From Anadara kagoshimensis (Eukaryota > Mollusca > Bivalvia > Arcoida > Arcidae): a DNA stretch of 64,000 nucleotides. Location of the stretch: NCBI GenBank assembly GCA_021292105.1, contig CM037874.1, positions 14,986,615 through 15,050,614 on the forward strand, written 5' to 3'. Below are positions 23,389-34,664 of this stretch, piece by piece. The notes under the pieces are model-generated. The model ran no database searches. It worked only from the letters and a program-made list of their open reading frames with translations, and was not told where the DNA came from. Numbering within the stretch: the first letter of the stretch is position 1; each line of letters begins with the position of its first letter. A program made the position numbers and the translations under genes.

Positions 23389-24050
23389 CTAAATTTAACA
23401 ATATTATATGCAATATTTAATTCTTCATCTTGCTTTCCTGATCTTATAAGTTTATGTATTCTAAGCAAAGACTGTGTAGACGAGTTAATATAAGACCTTG
23501 GTCTTGTTCTCGAATCCTTCTCTTCATGTATGTATGTTATTGTACAATGTATTGCTTTTTGTGAATAAAATATTGTTTAAACTAAGTGCAATTTGACACA
23601 AGTTCTACTTCGTGCATTTCGAAAACTGTTTTGTTTCTGTAACAGTATGTTTTATAATTGATTTTAAGCTTTAGTTATACTGTACATCGAGAAATTTTCG
23701 CGTCAGTGTCTTTGGCAAGTACCCGTCATTACAAGACGTTCGCGATCTTTAATTATCGCGTCATCGGATGTTGGTTAGTATAATTGCACGGATTGAAATT
23801 AAATCAAATATTCCAGAAAGTTTCATTTTTTTGTCTAGTTACTCATTTAATATTGTATTAACAGTCCCTGTTTTTTCGAATTTCACGAATATAAAACAAA
23901 CTAAAAATGCCCAGATCTTCAGTATTTTCGTCAGTGTTACTTTCCTGACAGGTTTGATAATGCCGTAGAAAGCGTTAAACATATTGTTTTTAATAAATTT
24001 TGATCTGGACTTGTCATACACACACAAAATAAATACTTTTTCCATGGTAA
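22950..24050. other. No gene; contains a (CT)n microsatellite at 23348-23383
   Basis: A CT run of about 36 bases, otherwise AT-rich DNA. The part nearest 24054 should include the 3' untranslated region of the serine protease transcribed leftward. Confidence 0.5.
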
Positions 24051-24054
24051 CCGT

Positions 24055-25184
24055 TTATAAATTTTGACTTATCCAATCTCTATATTTTGATACTCTTGTA
24101 CATACACTGGGGTAATAGTTACATGACCCCACTCCCCATGTGGTAACTCCTGCTAAAACGTATACACCGTCGTCTTTACACACTAATGGACCACCACTGT
24201 CTCCCTAAAACAATAAATAAATAAATATTGTTAATACCCACCGTGACAGTAATAATAATAAAAAAAGAAAACGATTTACAACTGAATAATATAATGGAAA
24301 AACGTAAAAATAATGTAGTTCTTAAAAACAACAGACATGACAAGACAAAGACATTGGAGCCACACATTGTAAAACACCTTACTTTGGACCGGCATTCCAT
24401 TTTATAAGACAGTTTTCGAGTGGCATGGTTAAGCAAAGAAGGTTAACAAGTGTTCACACAGCTTATTACAAATCCATCGACGTTAATTGGACATCATGCA
24501 AATGGTGAAATTATATAACTCCAGTTTTGTTTTGATATTAACATATGAGCAGCTTCAGTATGTATTTATAATTATATACAATTTAAACTAATGAGTAAAA
24601 TCTTAATTTCGTGTTTCGTTAGTAATAACTAAGAAATTGTTGTCTTACGTATTCGTGAAATAGCGTATTGGCCAATGACATTTAAAGTAAGTGGTCACGA
24701 GATGATCAATAGTCAGTGAGTTACTAGTATTCACGGGTTCAGATGGATGCTGACAGAATTTTATTTAGCAGCAATTTAAAAAAAAACAATTATTGTGACA
24801 AAAATGATTTACTTTATAACGTGGACTCTTTTTCCACTTAGTTCAGTTACATAGACTCAAAATATGATTGAAAACAAAAACAGATTTCGACACTCAATTA
24901 TCCAAAATGGAATCTCTGAGTGATACGTGTTATGTACTTAAAAGAAAAGGTTGTGAGGATCAATTCAAATTCAATGCAAAGTCAGTGGAAACTGAAAGAG
25001 GCAGACAACAAAATTGTAGCACCAGCAGTTTGTACAGTTCCATGTTGTCATTGTCATTTAATAAGGTGAAGACAAGGTGTGATCTACCATTCGTTGCATT
25101 TTCGCACGCAAAATATTTAAGCAAAATATGCCAAATATTTACTTCTAGCGCAAAATAAAAACTGGGATTACACCAAAAAGTTTG

Positions 25185-25241
<57 letters not shown>

Positions 25242-25848
25242 GTATAGGCAAACAACACTGACCTGTCCGTTTGACTTTTCATTAGGAATATTCATAAAGG
25301 AGATTCTACCCAATACATGGGTAGAATTAGGATTCACAGTTAATACGTATAAATATTTCCCGTGATTAGTGTTCATATCAGGTAGACGAAGTATAGCATG
25401 GTCCCTATTACTTAAATTTACTCGTCCAGAATGAATATTTAAATCAAAGGTCAAGCGGACAGGTCAATGTTGTTTATTATATCTATCTATACTTACACCA
25501 CAAACAGTTTTATATGATTCGTACGTGTCATAAGTACATATATGAGTGTCCAGTACTTTGGCGTTGGGGATGTCGTTGAACATAGTTTGACAGTCTGTAT
25601 TTTCAATCACTGGCATGTGAGCTTCATGTAATATGACAGAGGTGTAGGAGGTAGCTACAAAAATCAACAGGGAACAGCTTACAATAGCAGCATTTACAAA
25701 TCCAAGATAGAACAACTTAGAATATTAGAAGACAAAAAAAACATTTACAAATCCAAAACAGAGCCAAAACAACTTAAATGTTCAATTAAATTTGAAATTT
25801 GTCCCCGTAAGGAATACAAATGCATACGAATAACGAATTGGAACAAAA

Positions 25849-25894
<46 letters not shown>

Positions 25895-28800
25895 ACTTCA
25901 AATCTATTTATTAAAAAAACAAATAAATTAATAAACAAAATGCAAACTCCGACAATCATCAGAAACACACGTACATAAAGAACATTACCAAGCAATACAT
26001 TGTATACAGTACATACTAATGAAGTGTTATACGGAGAAATGCTCTCAAATTCAATTTCAATTATTCCTTATTTAAAACGAACGGGATAAAAATTTACATA
26101 CATTACATAATCGTTTTACAGTATTAACAGACAACAGCTGCAGTAGTAGGTCTTTGCCAGAAATATTAGCATTTACAAACATTTTAGAGCCTTACTTATT
26201 ATAACCTTGTTATATTTCTTCATCTAAAAAACTGACGGTCTTAATAGTAAAGAATAGTGAACTGGGATGTAAAATACCATTTTTCCATTGCCGTGGTCGT
26301 TTTTGGATGATATAAATTAATTCACGTAACGGACCATTGTCAAAACGTTTGAATTCAATGTTGCCATGTGCTACTTTTGAATGTTCATGAAATAATACAT
26401 TTTAAAATAGCACATAACAATTAATTGACAAACAATTAATTGACATGTGCTACTTTTGAATGTATTATTTCATGAAAATTCAAAAGTAGCACATGACACA
26501 GTATTCACTTATTTACACTACAGACTTATTGAAAGTTTTACCCTAAGCTAACAATTAATGCTGTTTCGTCAGCTCATCTCGGTCCCACCTTAGCTCTGTA
26601 GCTACTTGATAGCTACTGGTATCAATCTCTCGGCAGCTTTTTACCACCAGCTATCCAAATCTATGTCATTCGTCTTCTTTTTGTTAGCTCAATGATAAAC
26701 TTTCGACAGGTATGTAATGTATACGTATCTATTAGACTACCGTTTCCTTACCTGACAATTTCCCCCAGCCGGTGACCCAGCAATCAGGATTACCTAGGAA
26801 TGTATCCGTTGATCTAGCTAGTGGGACCGGCTGAACATAGTAGTCGAATTCAGCTGGCGATGATAGCTTCATTATAGCAATATCATTTGGTAATCCTAGG
26901 TCAGTTGCTTTATATCCTTCGTGCTATAACCAAATAAAACGTTAACATTTGAGCATAGCAGTACAAAGCATTGTCTGATAAATCTGCTTCAAATTAAATA
27001 CCTCAGGAAACTAAGCTATGCTTTATCGTTCAAAGTATTGCTTAAGTGGATTTGGTAAAATGCTTAAAAAGTTATCTACTTCAAAAACAAACATAAATAA
27101 ATAAAAAAGCTATGCTTTATCGTTCAAAGTATTGCTTAAGTGGATTTGGTAAAATGCTTAAAAAGTTATCTACTTCAAAAACAAACATAAATAAATAAAA
27201 AAAGCTATGCTCTATCGTTCAAAGTATTGCTTAAGTGGATTTGGTAAAATGCTTAAAAAGTAATCTGCTTCAAAAAAATTTAAAAAAAGCTATGCTCTAT
27301 CGTTCAAAGTATTGTCTTATGTGGATTTGGTAAATTGCATTTTTGTTATTCTGTTTTTCTCATTTCAACATTTTACAAATAGTTTTCAATAATTTTGGTT
27401 CGAGCACTACTGATGGGGAATTCTATTCCGAAACGACCGTCTAGTGCAGGAAAATTAAAAAATGGTTAGTGATTATACCAAGAACGTGCAGGATATTACA
27501 ACTACAACTTAAATAGTTTAGCAAAAAACTGAAGTTCCTAAAATGTTTTATTGGTCAGAGATAAAAGCTAAAACCTTGTACCTAACTATATCCGGTTTCA
27601 TTGGAGATGTTGCTCTAGTCTGCATTCCATTACAACAACAACAAAAATAGCATAATGTGCCCACTAATAAACCGCTGATATTTTTTTTAAAAATATTTTA
27701 TTTTGCTTTTGGGATTGTGATTTGGACGGTATATTTGGGTTTGATTATGTGTGTCTAAATATGTCAAAATTAAAAGCATTTCTGTATTATTACATTGATC
27801 ACGCGTAATGTTAGGCTTCATGTCCATATATTAGTAATAGATCTAACGTTAAAAACGAGTACTTACAACTTTTATGTATTTTACACCCAGTTTTTGTTCT
27901 CTGCTTGTCTCTGTCCTTCTGTCATGTTGTCCGAGTACAACTGTATAATTTGCTGCCCTAGAAAGAAAATTTACAGATGAAGATAATTACAATTACAGTC
28001 AAACCTGTCTATAAAGGCCACCAAAAGAAACCAGTAGAAGTGGCCTTTATTAGCAGGTGGCCTTTATATACAGGTTCAAATAATGTGAATAAAGAACAAT
28101 TTGGATACAATTCTACTGGCCGTTATAAGCAGGTGTCCCTTATATAGAGGTGGCCTTTAAGGCAGGATGGACTGTACATATAGCACAGACCTGGCGAAAA
28201 TTTAACATTGAGCTACCAAATAGAAGACTAAACTCGGTTTTCCAGTGGCCGAAATGTGGCTAGTTAGTGGCCGAAAAGTTGCCAAGAGATAGGTAGAAAT
28301 AGAAAAGACTGACAAGATATAGCTAACGAATGGTCGAGTCGAGCTGCGGAATCGGTACTTATTCATTAGCTAACTGTTAAAATGTCGATATGTCTTTACT
28401 ATACATGGCATTGTAAGATACGTTTAACAGAAATTTTGGTTTCACCATTCGTTAGCAGTAGTAACTTAAGCAAACGCGTTACAATTTTTTATAATTGATT
28501 AGTGTTTGAGGTGTTTTGTGTACGGGTAAGGAAGTCTTTGCTTTAAAGCACTTTGATCAGGGAGCCAGGATCTTAATGAAACAAGAACTAACATTTCTGG
28601 TGAATCAGAGTACCTGTGCTAAAAATATTATATTCATGGTAAGTTTTCATACAGGTTGCCAGAAACGCAGAGCTGTCCATTAAACGAGAGATGTTGGAAA
28701 AACATCGTAGCTCTCCTGATATCTGTTACAGTTACGATAATGCTAAAAATATAATTAATTTTGTACATATTATACTGAAATAGTTTTATTTGCATCATGC

Positions 28801-31729
28801 ACCAAAATTTTAAATTGGAACGACAAAATTTAAAAAAAAAATACCTGGATAAAGCCATCCTCAACATTTCTATGGAATCTTTTTCCTTTTGTCATAACAT
28901 TTAATGCTGGTGATACAAAGCCGGTCTTACTTTTATAGGTTATATAAGTAAAAATTGCTCGTGATCTTACTTACGCCCCGAAAATGCAGTGGGCTGCAGT
29001 CAGTACAACATCTCGACCAATCAGCGATCCTCCACACACGTGGTAATTTAAATTATAAGCGCCGTTAAAAAATTCTATGGAAGCCATCCACGGCCAATAA
29101 TTTGCCACAGCTTCCCTTCCACCAGCGATATGAGCTATTTCATAATCAGAATATGCTGTTTCAAAAGAAGAAATAAAACTTGCTTTTAACATACCTGAAG
29201 GACAAAGTGTCATATCGTATAAATGCTTTAATTGTATTGTAGAAAATGTAATTTGACTATAAACAGCAGAAAAGTAATTGTCATTTACTTTTTTTCATTT
29301 CTCGAACCAAAAATGACATTGAAATACTATATTAATTATGATACTGTTTGTAACAAATGTAAAGAAAGGAAAAACACATGGGAAAAGCAATCTTGAACAT
29401 TAAAATAGTTAATTACAAAAGTTTTGATAAATGTTTAAATCATTATCCCAAAAGCCAAGTAAAACTTTTGAAAACTGGTAAATTAATTAAGTTAAACACG
29501 TGAGCTTCCGCCAGGGAAGTGATGCCGGGTGTACAGAAAGATACCCACATCCGCCACACGTGAAAACAAAATTGAAAATGAAAGGTTTTATGAAACTATG
29601 TCGGGACGCCAAATATATTCATACAGAGAACATCATACATGTACTTATCAACGATATTGACAGCCATGGATTGCAATAACCATGTCAATTTATTTGTAAG
29701 CAGCTTGCGTCTTTGTAGAGAGAACAAGCTCGACCACAATGTATTTACTGAAAACAATTTAGTCAAAATATATTTGTAAACAAAGCGCCGTTATTTTATA
29801 GCTATTTATGAAATAAAGTAAAATTTTCAATCAAATGGGTTTAAAAAAAGAGTAATAACATTTGTCGAGTATACACTACTTACCTTCCAGAACACTAATA
29901 AAGCATGCTGTAACGTACGCCAATAGCAAATACTTCACACAACCGCCTCGTGTGGGTATCAAAAATATCTAAAAGTTAAAATAAATAAATTCCGTGTATA
30001 AATAAAAATGCAAACAAACAATTCCCTGGTGGTAACATCTGTTCATCAATGAAATATTTAATATTAATACAGTCCAACCTGCCTTAAAGGTCACCTCTAT
30101 ATAAGGGCCACCTATTTATAAAGGCCAGTAGAATTGTATTCCAATTGTTCTTTATTCATATTATTTTGTATATAAAGGCCACCTGTCCATAAAAGCCACT
30201 TTTACTGGTCCCCTTGGGTGGCCTTTATAGACAGGTTTGACTGTATTCAGATATTAAATTTAATCTTTGTGTTTGGTCAAATCAGCGCCAAGAAAAATAA
30301 AATAAATTAATGCGGTGCCAGATAGGAAGGTCTCAACTTGGATTCAATTACATTTAATCCAGAACTAGGCTTGTAGAGTTCATGGTCCAGTTTTTCGCAG
30401 CTCGGTTCGTTGAACAATGATCAACACAAATTCAAAACATCAATAATAACAAACGCGCCATTATTGAATCGATAGTTTTAATTACATTGTGCTTCAATTT
30501 GACATAATTCTATTCACTTTTGACATTTTCAACATTAATTTATCTCATATTTGAAATATGCAAAATTTTGACTAGCTTATTGGGTTCAGTGGCGGATCCA
30601 GGATTCTATGTTAGGGGGCACACTGACAATTTTTTAATTTGTGTTTGGGGACAAAAGCCATATAGAGCAGTCCTTACCCTATGTTATAGTGTGGTGAAGA
30701 GGCTGTGACATGTTCAGTGGGAAATTAGGGGACTTCAAATTTTAATTGTCAGTTTCAAAACAAAAATGCATTTATGGACTGGTAAAATATTCTTATTATG
30801 AATACCCGAAAATTTTAGGGGAACACAGGCCGGGTGTGCCTCCGTCTGGATCCGCGCCTGGGGTTAATCAAGCTTTGAACAAATGGTTCATGGGCTAAAT
30901 ATTACTAGTATTAGAACGGGGTTCTATTTCATGCACCACAAAATGAATCAATTGAATTAAAAATCAATGTCAACATATTCTTAACATTTGGATACGCCAT
31001 AAATTTTATTGATATAGCTTTGCCAGAAAAGAGTAAGTAGGCAATCTGGCAAAAGGGTGATTCAAGATTAATAGAATACATGTATATCACTTCTTGTGTC
31101 AGATATGGAAGTCTCAACCGGATTTGTAATATGCAATGCATTTGGTCCAACCTCAGCAAGCCTAATTCTAGTCCAAAAATATTGAAACTCGAATTGAGAT
31201 TTCCCAATCTGGCATCACAAGTAGAATATATTGTATTGATTATATTTCGTCTTGCGGCACAAAATGAAATAATTTCAATAAAAAGCATAATATTCAACAT
31301 GTTCTCAACATCCTCAGAGTTCAATGATAAACCTGTCCGGGAAAAAAATGTAAATATGCAAAATAAAAATATCCGTGACAGATCGTTTTATGCAACTGAG
31401 GGGCAATGCATTGGAGCAACATTTACGAAAACAACATTTGTTTACACCATTTGATTGCAAACCAATTACATAAATAAACATATATTATTAGTTTTAGCAA
31501 GTAAAATTCAACGAGGATAATATGCGGTAAATAAATAGACAATAAATGAATAAAATAAAATAAAATAAAATAAATGAAATAAGTAAATAAATAAATAAAT
31601 AAAGAGAATGAAATAAATAAGGAAAATTAAATATATAAATAAAAATTACAGAAAAACTATTTTAGAAAACAAAAAATAAAAAATGGTTATAAAACTTACT
31701 TCAGTCATTTTCCACGATTTTCTCTCCAT
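24055..31729 (-). CDS. S1 (chymotrypsin-fold) serine protease, seven exons, 288 aa
   Basis: Coding exons, 5' to 3' on the minus strand: 31729-31700, 29968-29884, 29155-28975, 27957-27867, 26923-26752, 25654-25497, 24204-24055 (TAA last). All junctions are GT-AG and in phase. A charged N-terminus is followed by a hydrophobic segment at residues ~22-37 (KYLLLAYVTACFISVL), a signal peptide or signal anchor. Activation motif IAGG is at 48-51. The triad is His94 in TAAHC, Asp143 in NDIAIMKL and Ser242 in GDSGGP. Fold Cys pairs are present (C79/C95 and others). The S1 pocket position two before the Cys of CGGDSGG is Thr236, not Asp, so trypsin specificity is not expected. The residue before IAGG is His, not Arg/Lys, so zymogen activation is unusual. 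Role likely extracellular proteolysis; substrate unknown. Introns carry several MITEs. Confidence 0.93.
25186..25240. repeat. (TATC)n microsatellite in the last protease intron
   Basis: About 13 perfect tetranucleotide units, directly abutting the MITE at 25249. Confidence 0.95.
25249..25475. mobile_element. MITE with CCTGTCCGCTTGACC inverted ends, copy 2
   Basis: Left arm CAAACAACACTGACCTGTCC then GTTTGACTTTTCATTAGGAA; right arm AATATTTAAATCAAAGGTCA then AGCGGACAGGTCAATGTTGT. Arms ~45 bp, element ~227 bp, inside the last intron of the serine protease. The 72-codon frame across it is a by-product. Confidence 0.85.
25852..25893. repeat. (AC)n microsatellite in a protease intron
   Basis: About 20 AC units between protease exons 5 and 6. 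Confidence 0.95.
26365..26495. repeat. Fold-back repeat with three copies of CATGTGCTACTTTTGAA
   Basis: The word occurs forward at 26365 and 26443 and reversed at about 26479-26495. The outer copies with TGTTCATGAAATAATACATT form a ~38-bp stem. A direct AACAATTAATTGACA pair lies in the loop. It lies in a protease intron. Confidence 0.75.
26521..26714. mobile_element. CAGACCTGTCGAAAG MITE copy in a protease intron
   Basis: TA then CAGACTTATTGAAAGTTTTA; right GTTAGCTCAATGATAAACTT, TCGACAGGTATG then TA. More diverged than the 19233 and 22737 copies. It ends ~40 bp from protease exon 5. Confidence 0.75.
27005..27345. repeat. ~95-bp intronic tandem repeat, about 3.5 units
   Basis: Units carry AAGCTATGCTTTATCGTTCA, AAGTATTGCTTAAGTGGATT and TGGTAAAATGCTTAAAAAGT, ending in a TAAATAAATAAA run. 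The first two full units are almost identical. It lies in the protease intron between exons 4 and 5. Confidence 0.9.
27996..28174. mobile_element. Pogo/Tigger-type MITE copy 3
   Basis: TA-flanked; left CAGTCAAACCTGTCTATAAA, right TTTAAGGCAGGATGGACTG. It shares AATAAAGAACAATTTGGATA with the other copies and lies in a protease intron close to exon 4. Confidence 0.85.
28186..28396. mobile_element. CAGACCTGTCGAAAG MITE copy, diverged
   Basis: Left CAGACCTGGCGAAAATTTAA, CATTGAGCTACC; interior ATATAGCTAACGAATGGTCG; right TTCATTAGCTAACTGTTAAA, ATGTCGATATGTCT. It lies 11 bp beyond the pogo-type MITE and shares its orientation-free palindromic design. Confidence 0.7.
29485..29700 (+). repeat. Interspersed repeat copy related to 4430-4610 and 9295-9530
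   Basis: TTAAACACGTGAGCTTCCGC, CAGGGAAGTGATGCCGGGTG, CCGCCACACGTGAAAACAAA and CAGAGAACATCATACATGTA in order. It lies in a protease intron. Confidence 0.5.
30070..30243. mobile_element. Pogo/Tigger-type MITE copy 4, complete
   Basis: TA-flanked on both sides. Left CAGTCCAACCTGCCTTAAAG, right GCCTTTATAGACAGGTTTGA then CTG. Inner direct and inverted AAAGGCCACCT words make the whole element foldable. It lies in the first-to-second exon intron of the protease. Confidence 0.88.
30587..30860. mobile_element. Non-autonomous DNA transposon, CAGTGGCGGATCCAG ends
   Basis: Left end CAGTGGCGGATCCAGG; right end CTGGATCCGCGCCTG (reverse complement CAGGCGCGGATCCAG). A GGGTT pentamer abuts both ends, possibly the target duplication. 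It is 274 bp in protease intron 1. The superfamily is not settled from the ends alone. Confidence 0.75.
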
Positions 31730-32935
31730 TAACGGCGACTTTTAGTTTTATTTAGAAGTAGCAGCAGCTGTGTTCGTAATAAATATTTGTTGTAATCTTA
31801 ATAATATCCTAAATGGCCTTTTGCTTAAGTAAATCCTATTACACACAAAGGTCTTTTTCTATGGCTAATCTGTCGTGCAAAACATGAGCTGTTGGATGTT
31901 GCCTTTAAACTGCACATATTAATAAATTTCTTTTGTAAATATAGAGGTCTTACGTTGTACATTTGTATAATTACAAATAAATTGGTTAGGGTAGTGATGT
32001 GTTTGTGGGTTCTTATAATGTGATTGTAATTTTACAGCTATTAAAAGGGAACTATATCGTTTTATGTGTGTAGAAAAAACAAGAGATTTGCATCAGCTGC
32101 CACGAGGTACAATGGTAAACTGAATTTGTAAATATTTTGTTATTAACCAGTACGTCATACTCATGCACGTACACTACTTCGCGTGTGAAAAGGTTACATG
32201 GAAACACTGGTGCTTTTGGATTAAAAGGTTAATAACCTGGATTGCTTTGGAATCTTTTTATAATAGGGTCGCAATATGATAATGCTATAACAAGATAACT
32301 TATACATGTATTTGGTTAAACCCCAAGACCCAGAGCACCAAAAGCTTTATACAGCAAATAATTGCAACTTTCAAACTGAACAGACAACAATGTACACTTT
32401 CACTGTCGTGAACGCCGTACAAAAACGTATTCTATGAACCCATTTTTTAAAATTGTATTTTAAATCAAAATTGGCGAATGGTCACAATTCATGCTCTGGA
32501 CAAAACTAGTACACGTTCTGAACAAAAACAAATAGTACACGTTCAAGGCAGTAGCGCACGCGATTGTTTAGGGGGAGCAGATTCCTACATCCGAGATAAC
32601 CTAGGTGGTCCGGGGCATGCTCCTCTGAATTTTTGTTTATAATAATGGAGCAAAATTGTAAATTCTGATGCAATTTGCACAGCATGTTTTCAGAATTTTT
32701 GGCTGATTGAGTAATTCTGGAACGTGATGAAAATATTAACACGAATATTCAAAACTGATCGACTTTGAAACACAACTATTTATGATTTAAAGAAATATTC
32801 AAGAGCATAGTACCAATCAGGCATTGGTCTCGTTTAGTCATCAAGCAATACAAGCAATAATGAATTTGTTTTACATGTATATTATAACAGTTTTTTTGAA
32901 GCATGATGTTATTTAGGCAAAGCAACGCAAATACA
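31730..32935. other. Upstream region of the serine protease; no other gene seen
   Basis: Protease translation begins at 31729 on the minus strand, so its promoter and 5' UTR should lie just above. No unambiguous TATA/Inr pair was picked by eye. The rest is AT-rich with incidental frames. Confidence 0.4.
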
Positions 32936-33579
32936 ACCAGGTTTAATAGTCGAGTAGGCATTTTACGAACCTAGAAATGTTCATTCCTATGAAGTTTTTT
33001 TGCTGTTTTGTTTTCCTTATGGGTCCTTGAACAAAATTAACTTAACTAATTAACTTTGGGCAACTTGCACAATATACATAAATCCAAATGGCCGCCAAAC
33101 GTCAAATTGAAGTACATACTGCGATATCAAATATCTTCAAATAGCTTGTAATATATCCTTTTAGATGTTTTCAGGCATGAAAAACCCATTTCTGGTGTTA
33201 ATTTTTACATACGGAACACCTAACTTACACAATAAGCTATAAATCCAAGATGACCGGCGGACTCCATCTTGAAATATTGATTTTATACAAAAACAAATTT
33301 ATGATAGGTTGTAATATATCTTTGCAAGGGTATTTAGGCATGGACAACTCAATTCTGGCATTAGTTTTACATTAAATACCATCATGTCTATAATGACCGA
33401 CCATATGTGTCAACTAACTATTCAAGCTAGGATAGCCATGGGTACTCTCATTTTGTGTAAAAATTTAAACATTCCTTTTCTCCAGAAGAGATACAAAATT
33501 GTTTACAGGAATTTTTTAAGGCAATCATGTCCCTGTGTTGCACTTATGATTTTGTGCCTTATATTGACCTAACATGACA

Positions 33580-34664
33580 TAAAGACGTTCTTGTGGCACC
33601 GGATGTTCTTTCGCAATAACATGTAATGAGAATTGATCTTTGAATTTCAATCCCAAATCTATTATCATTTCATACTCTCCAGGAAGACTTTGACTGTCGG
33701 TACCCTTTTACAACATTAACTAAAGGTGAGACAATAGAAAATGGTGTTTGAAACAAAGTCATAACTATAAGGCTTTGATATTCTTTATGAAAAGCCTGAA
33801 GAAACGTCAGTTTTCCTGCTGGCTGGCCATACAGAACAACAAAGAATGGTTCAGATCTTATAAAGTTATTTGTGATCTTTGTTTCCCAATAACATCAGCC
33901 AAATGAGAGAAAAAGCGTATGTAATTAGGATGTTGTATCACAACCTCTAAGAGCATGCATACCTTGCAGTTCAAGATATCTCGAACGAAGATCAAGTCCC
34001 TAAGAGCATGTACGCCTGGTAGTTCAAGATATCTCGAACCAAGAACATGGCACTTAGTTCAAGACATCTCAAATCATGACCATGACACTGAGAGCATGCA
34101 TCCCTGGTGGTTCAAGACATCTCAAATCATGACCATGACACTGAGAGCATGCATGCCTGGTAGTTCAAGACATCTCAAATCATGACCATTGTTAGATGCA
34201 TAGATGTTCAAAACTTCTATCCTATCAATCCATCTGTATATCACATTATTCTCATGCTTATACACCCAATACACTAGGAAAACAAAATCATCTGTGTCGT
34301 CAATCAGCACACAAATGCTATCATGACCTGTTTGTGCATCCTGGAGAACATACGATACCATAGTTATGTCGGATTCATCATGGCCGATTCCACAATCGTA
34401 TACATATTGCTGTGTTGTTTCCTCTGCCCTGGTCCTTAGAAGATACGAGATGGTATTTGTCAAACACAAGATTTTCTTTGAAGTGTCTGGGTACCAATAT
34501 GATCTTTTTTTGGGTTGATGCAATGACACCTGATGGGTTATCGCCATGTTACCAAGGGATGCGATAGAAAAACTGTGAATCAATGCGATTGTTTGCGAGT
34601 TTTGGGTGAACGAACTCCACAAAGCGATTTGACTCGAGCTGACTTCATGCCTTTCCAATGACAA
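33580..34664 (-). pseudogene. Fossil coding region of an uncharacterised multicopy invertebrate protein family, broken
   Basis: The minus strand reads HDESDITMVSYVLQDAQTGH, then VLIDDTDDFVFLVYWVYKHE, then GHDLRCLELPGMHALS, and further on FFVVLYGQPAGKLTFLQAF. I recognise this order (a 'DDTD.F.LLVYW' core, 'L.L.GMHALSG', then 'FF..LYGQP') from many repeated hypothetical proteins in mollusc and cnidarian genomes. Function and element class are not known to me; the acidic core is compatible with a nuclease-like fold but that is inference. The copy is broken in several places and partly expanded into a minisatellite (33950-34190). It is likely cargo or the engine of the surrounding composite element. 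Confidence 0.5.
33950..34190. repeat. ~57-bp minisatellite derived from coding sequence
   Basis: Units carry GAGAGCATGCATGCCTGGTA, GTTCAAGACATCTCAAATCA and TGACCATGACACT. On the minus strand one unit encodes the GHDLRCLELPGMHALS segment of the adjoining fossil ORF. Four or so units run leftward with rising divergence, so a piece of the family's coding motif was amplified in place. Confidence 0.8.

Noticed and set aside
30929-31454. 131- and 124-codon frames on opposite strands
   Set aside because: They mirror each other inside protease intron 1 and lie in a diverged interspersed repeat also visible at 30315-30480; no exon signals.
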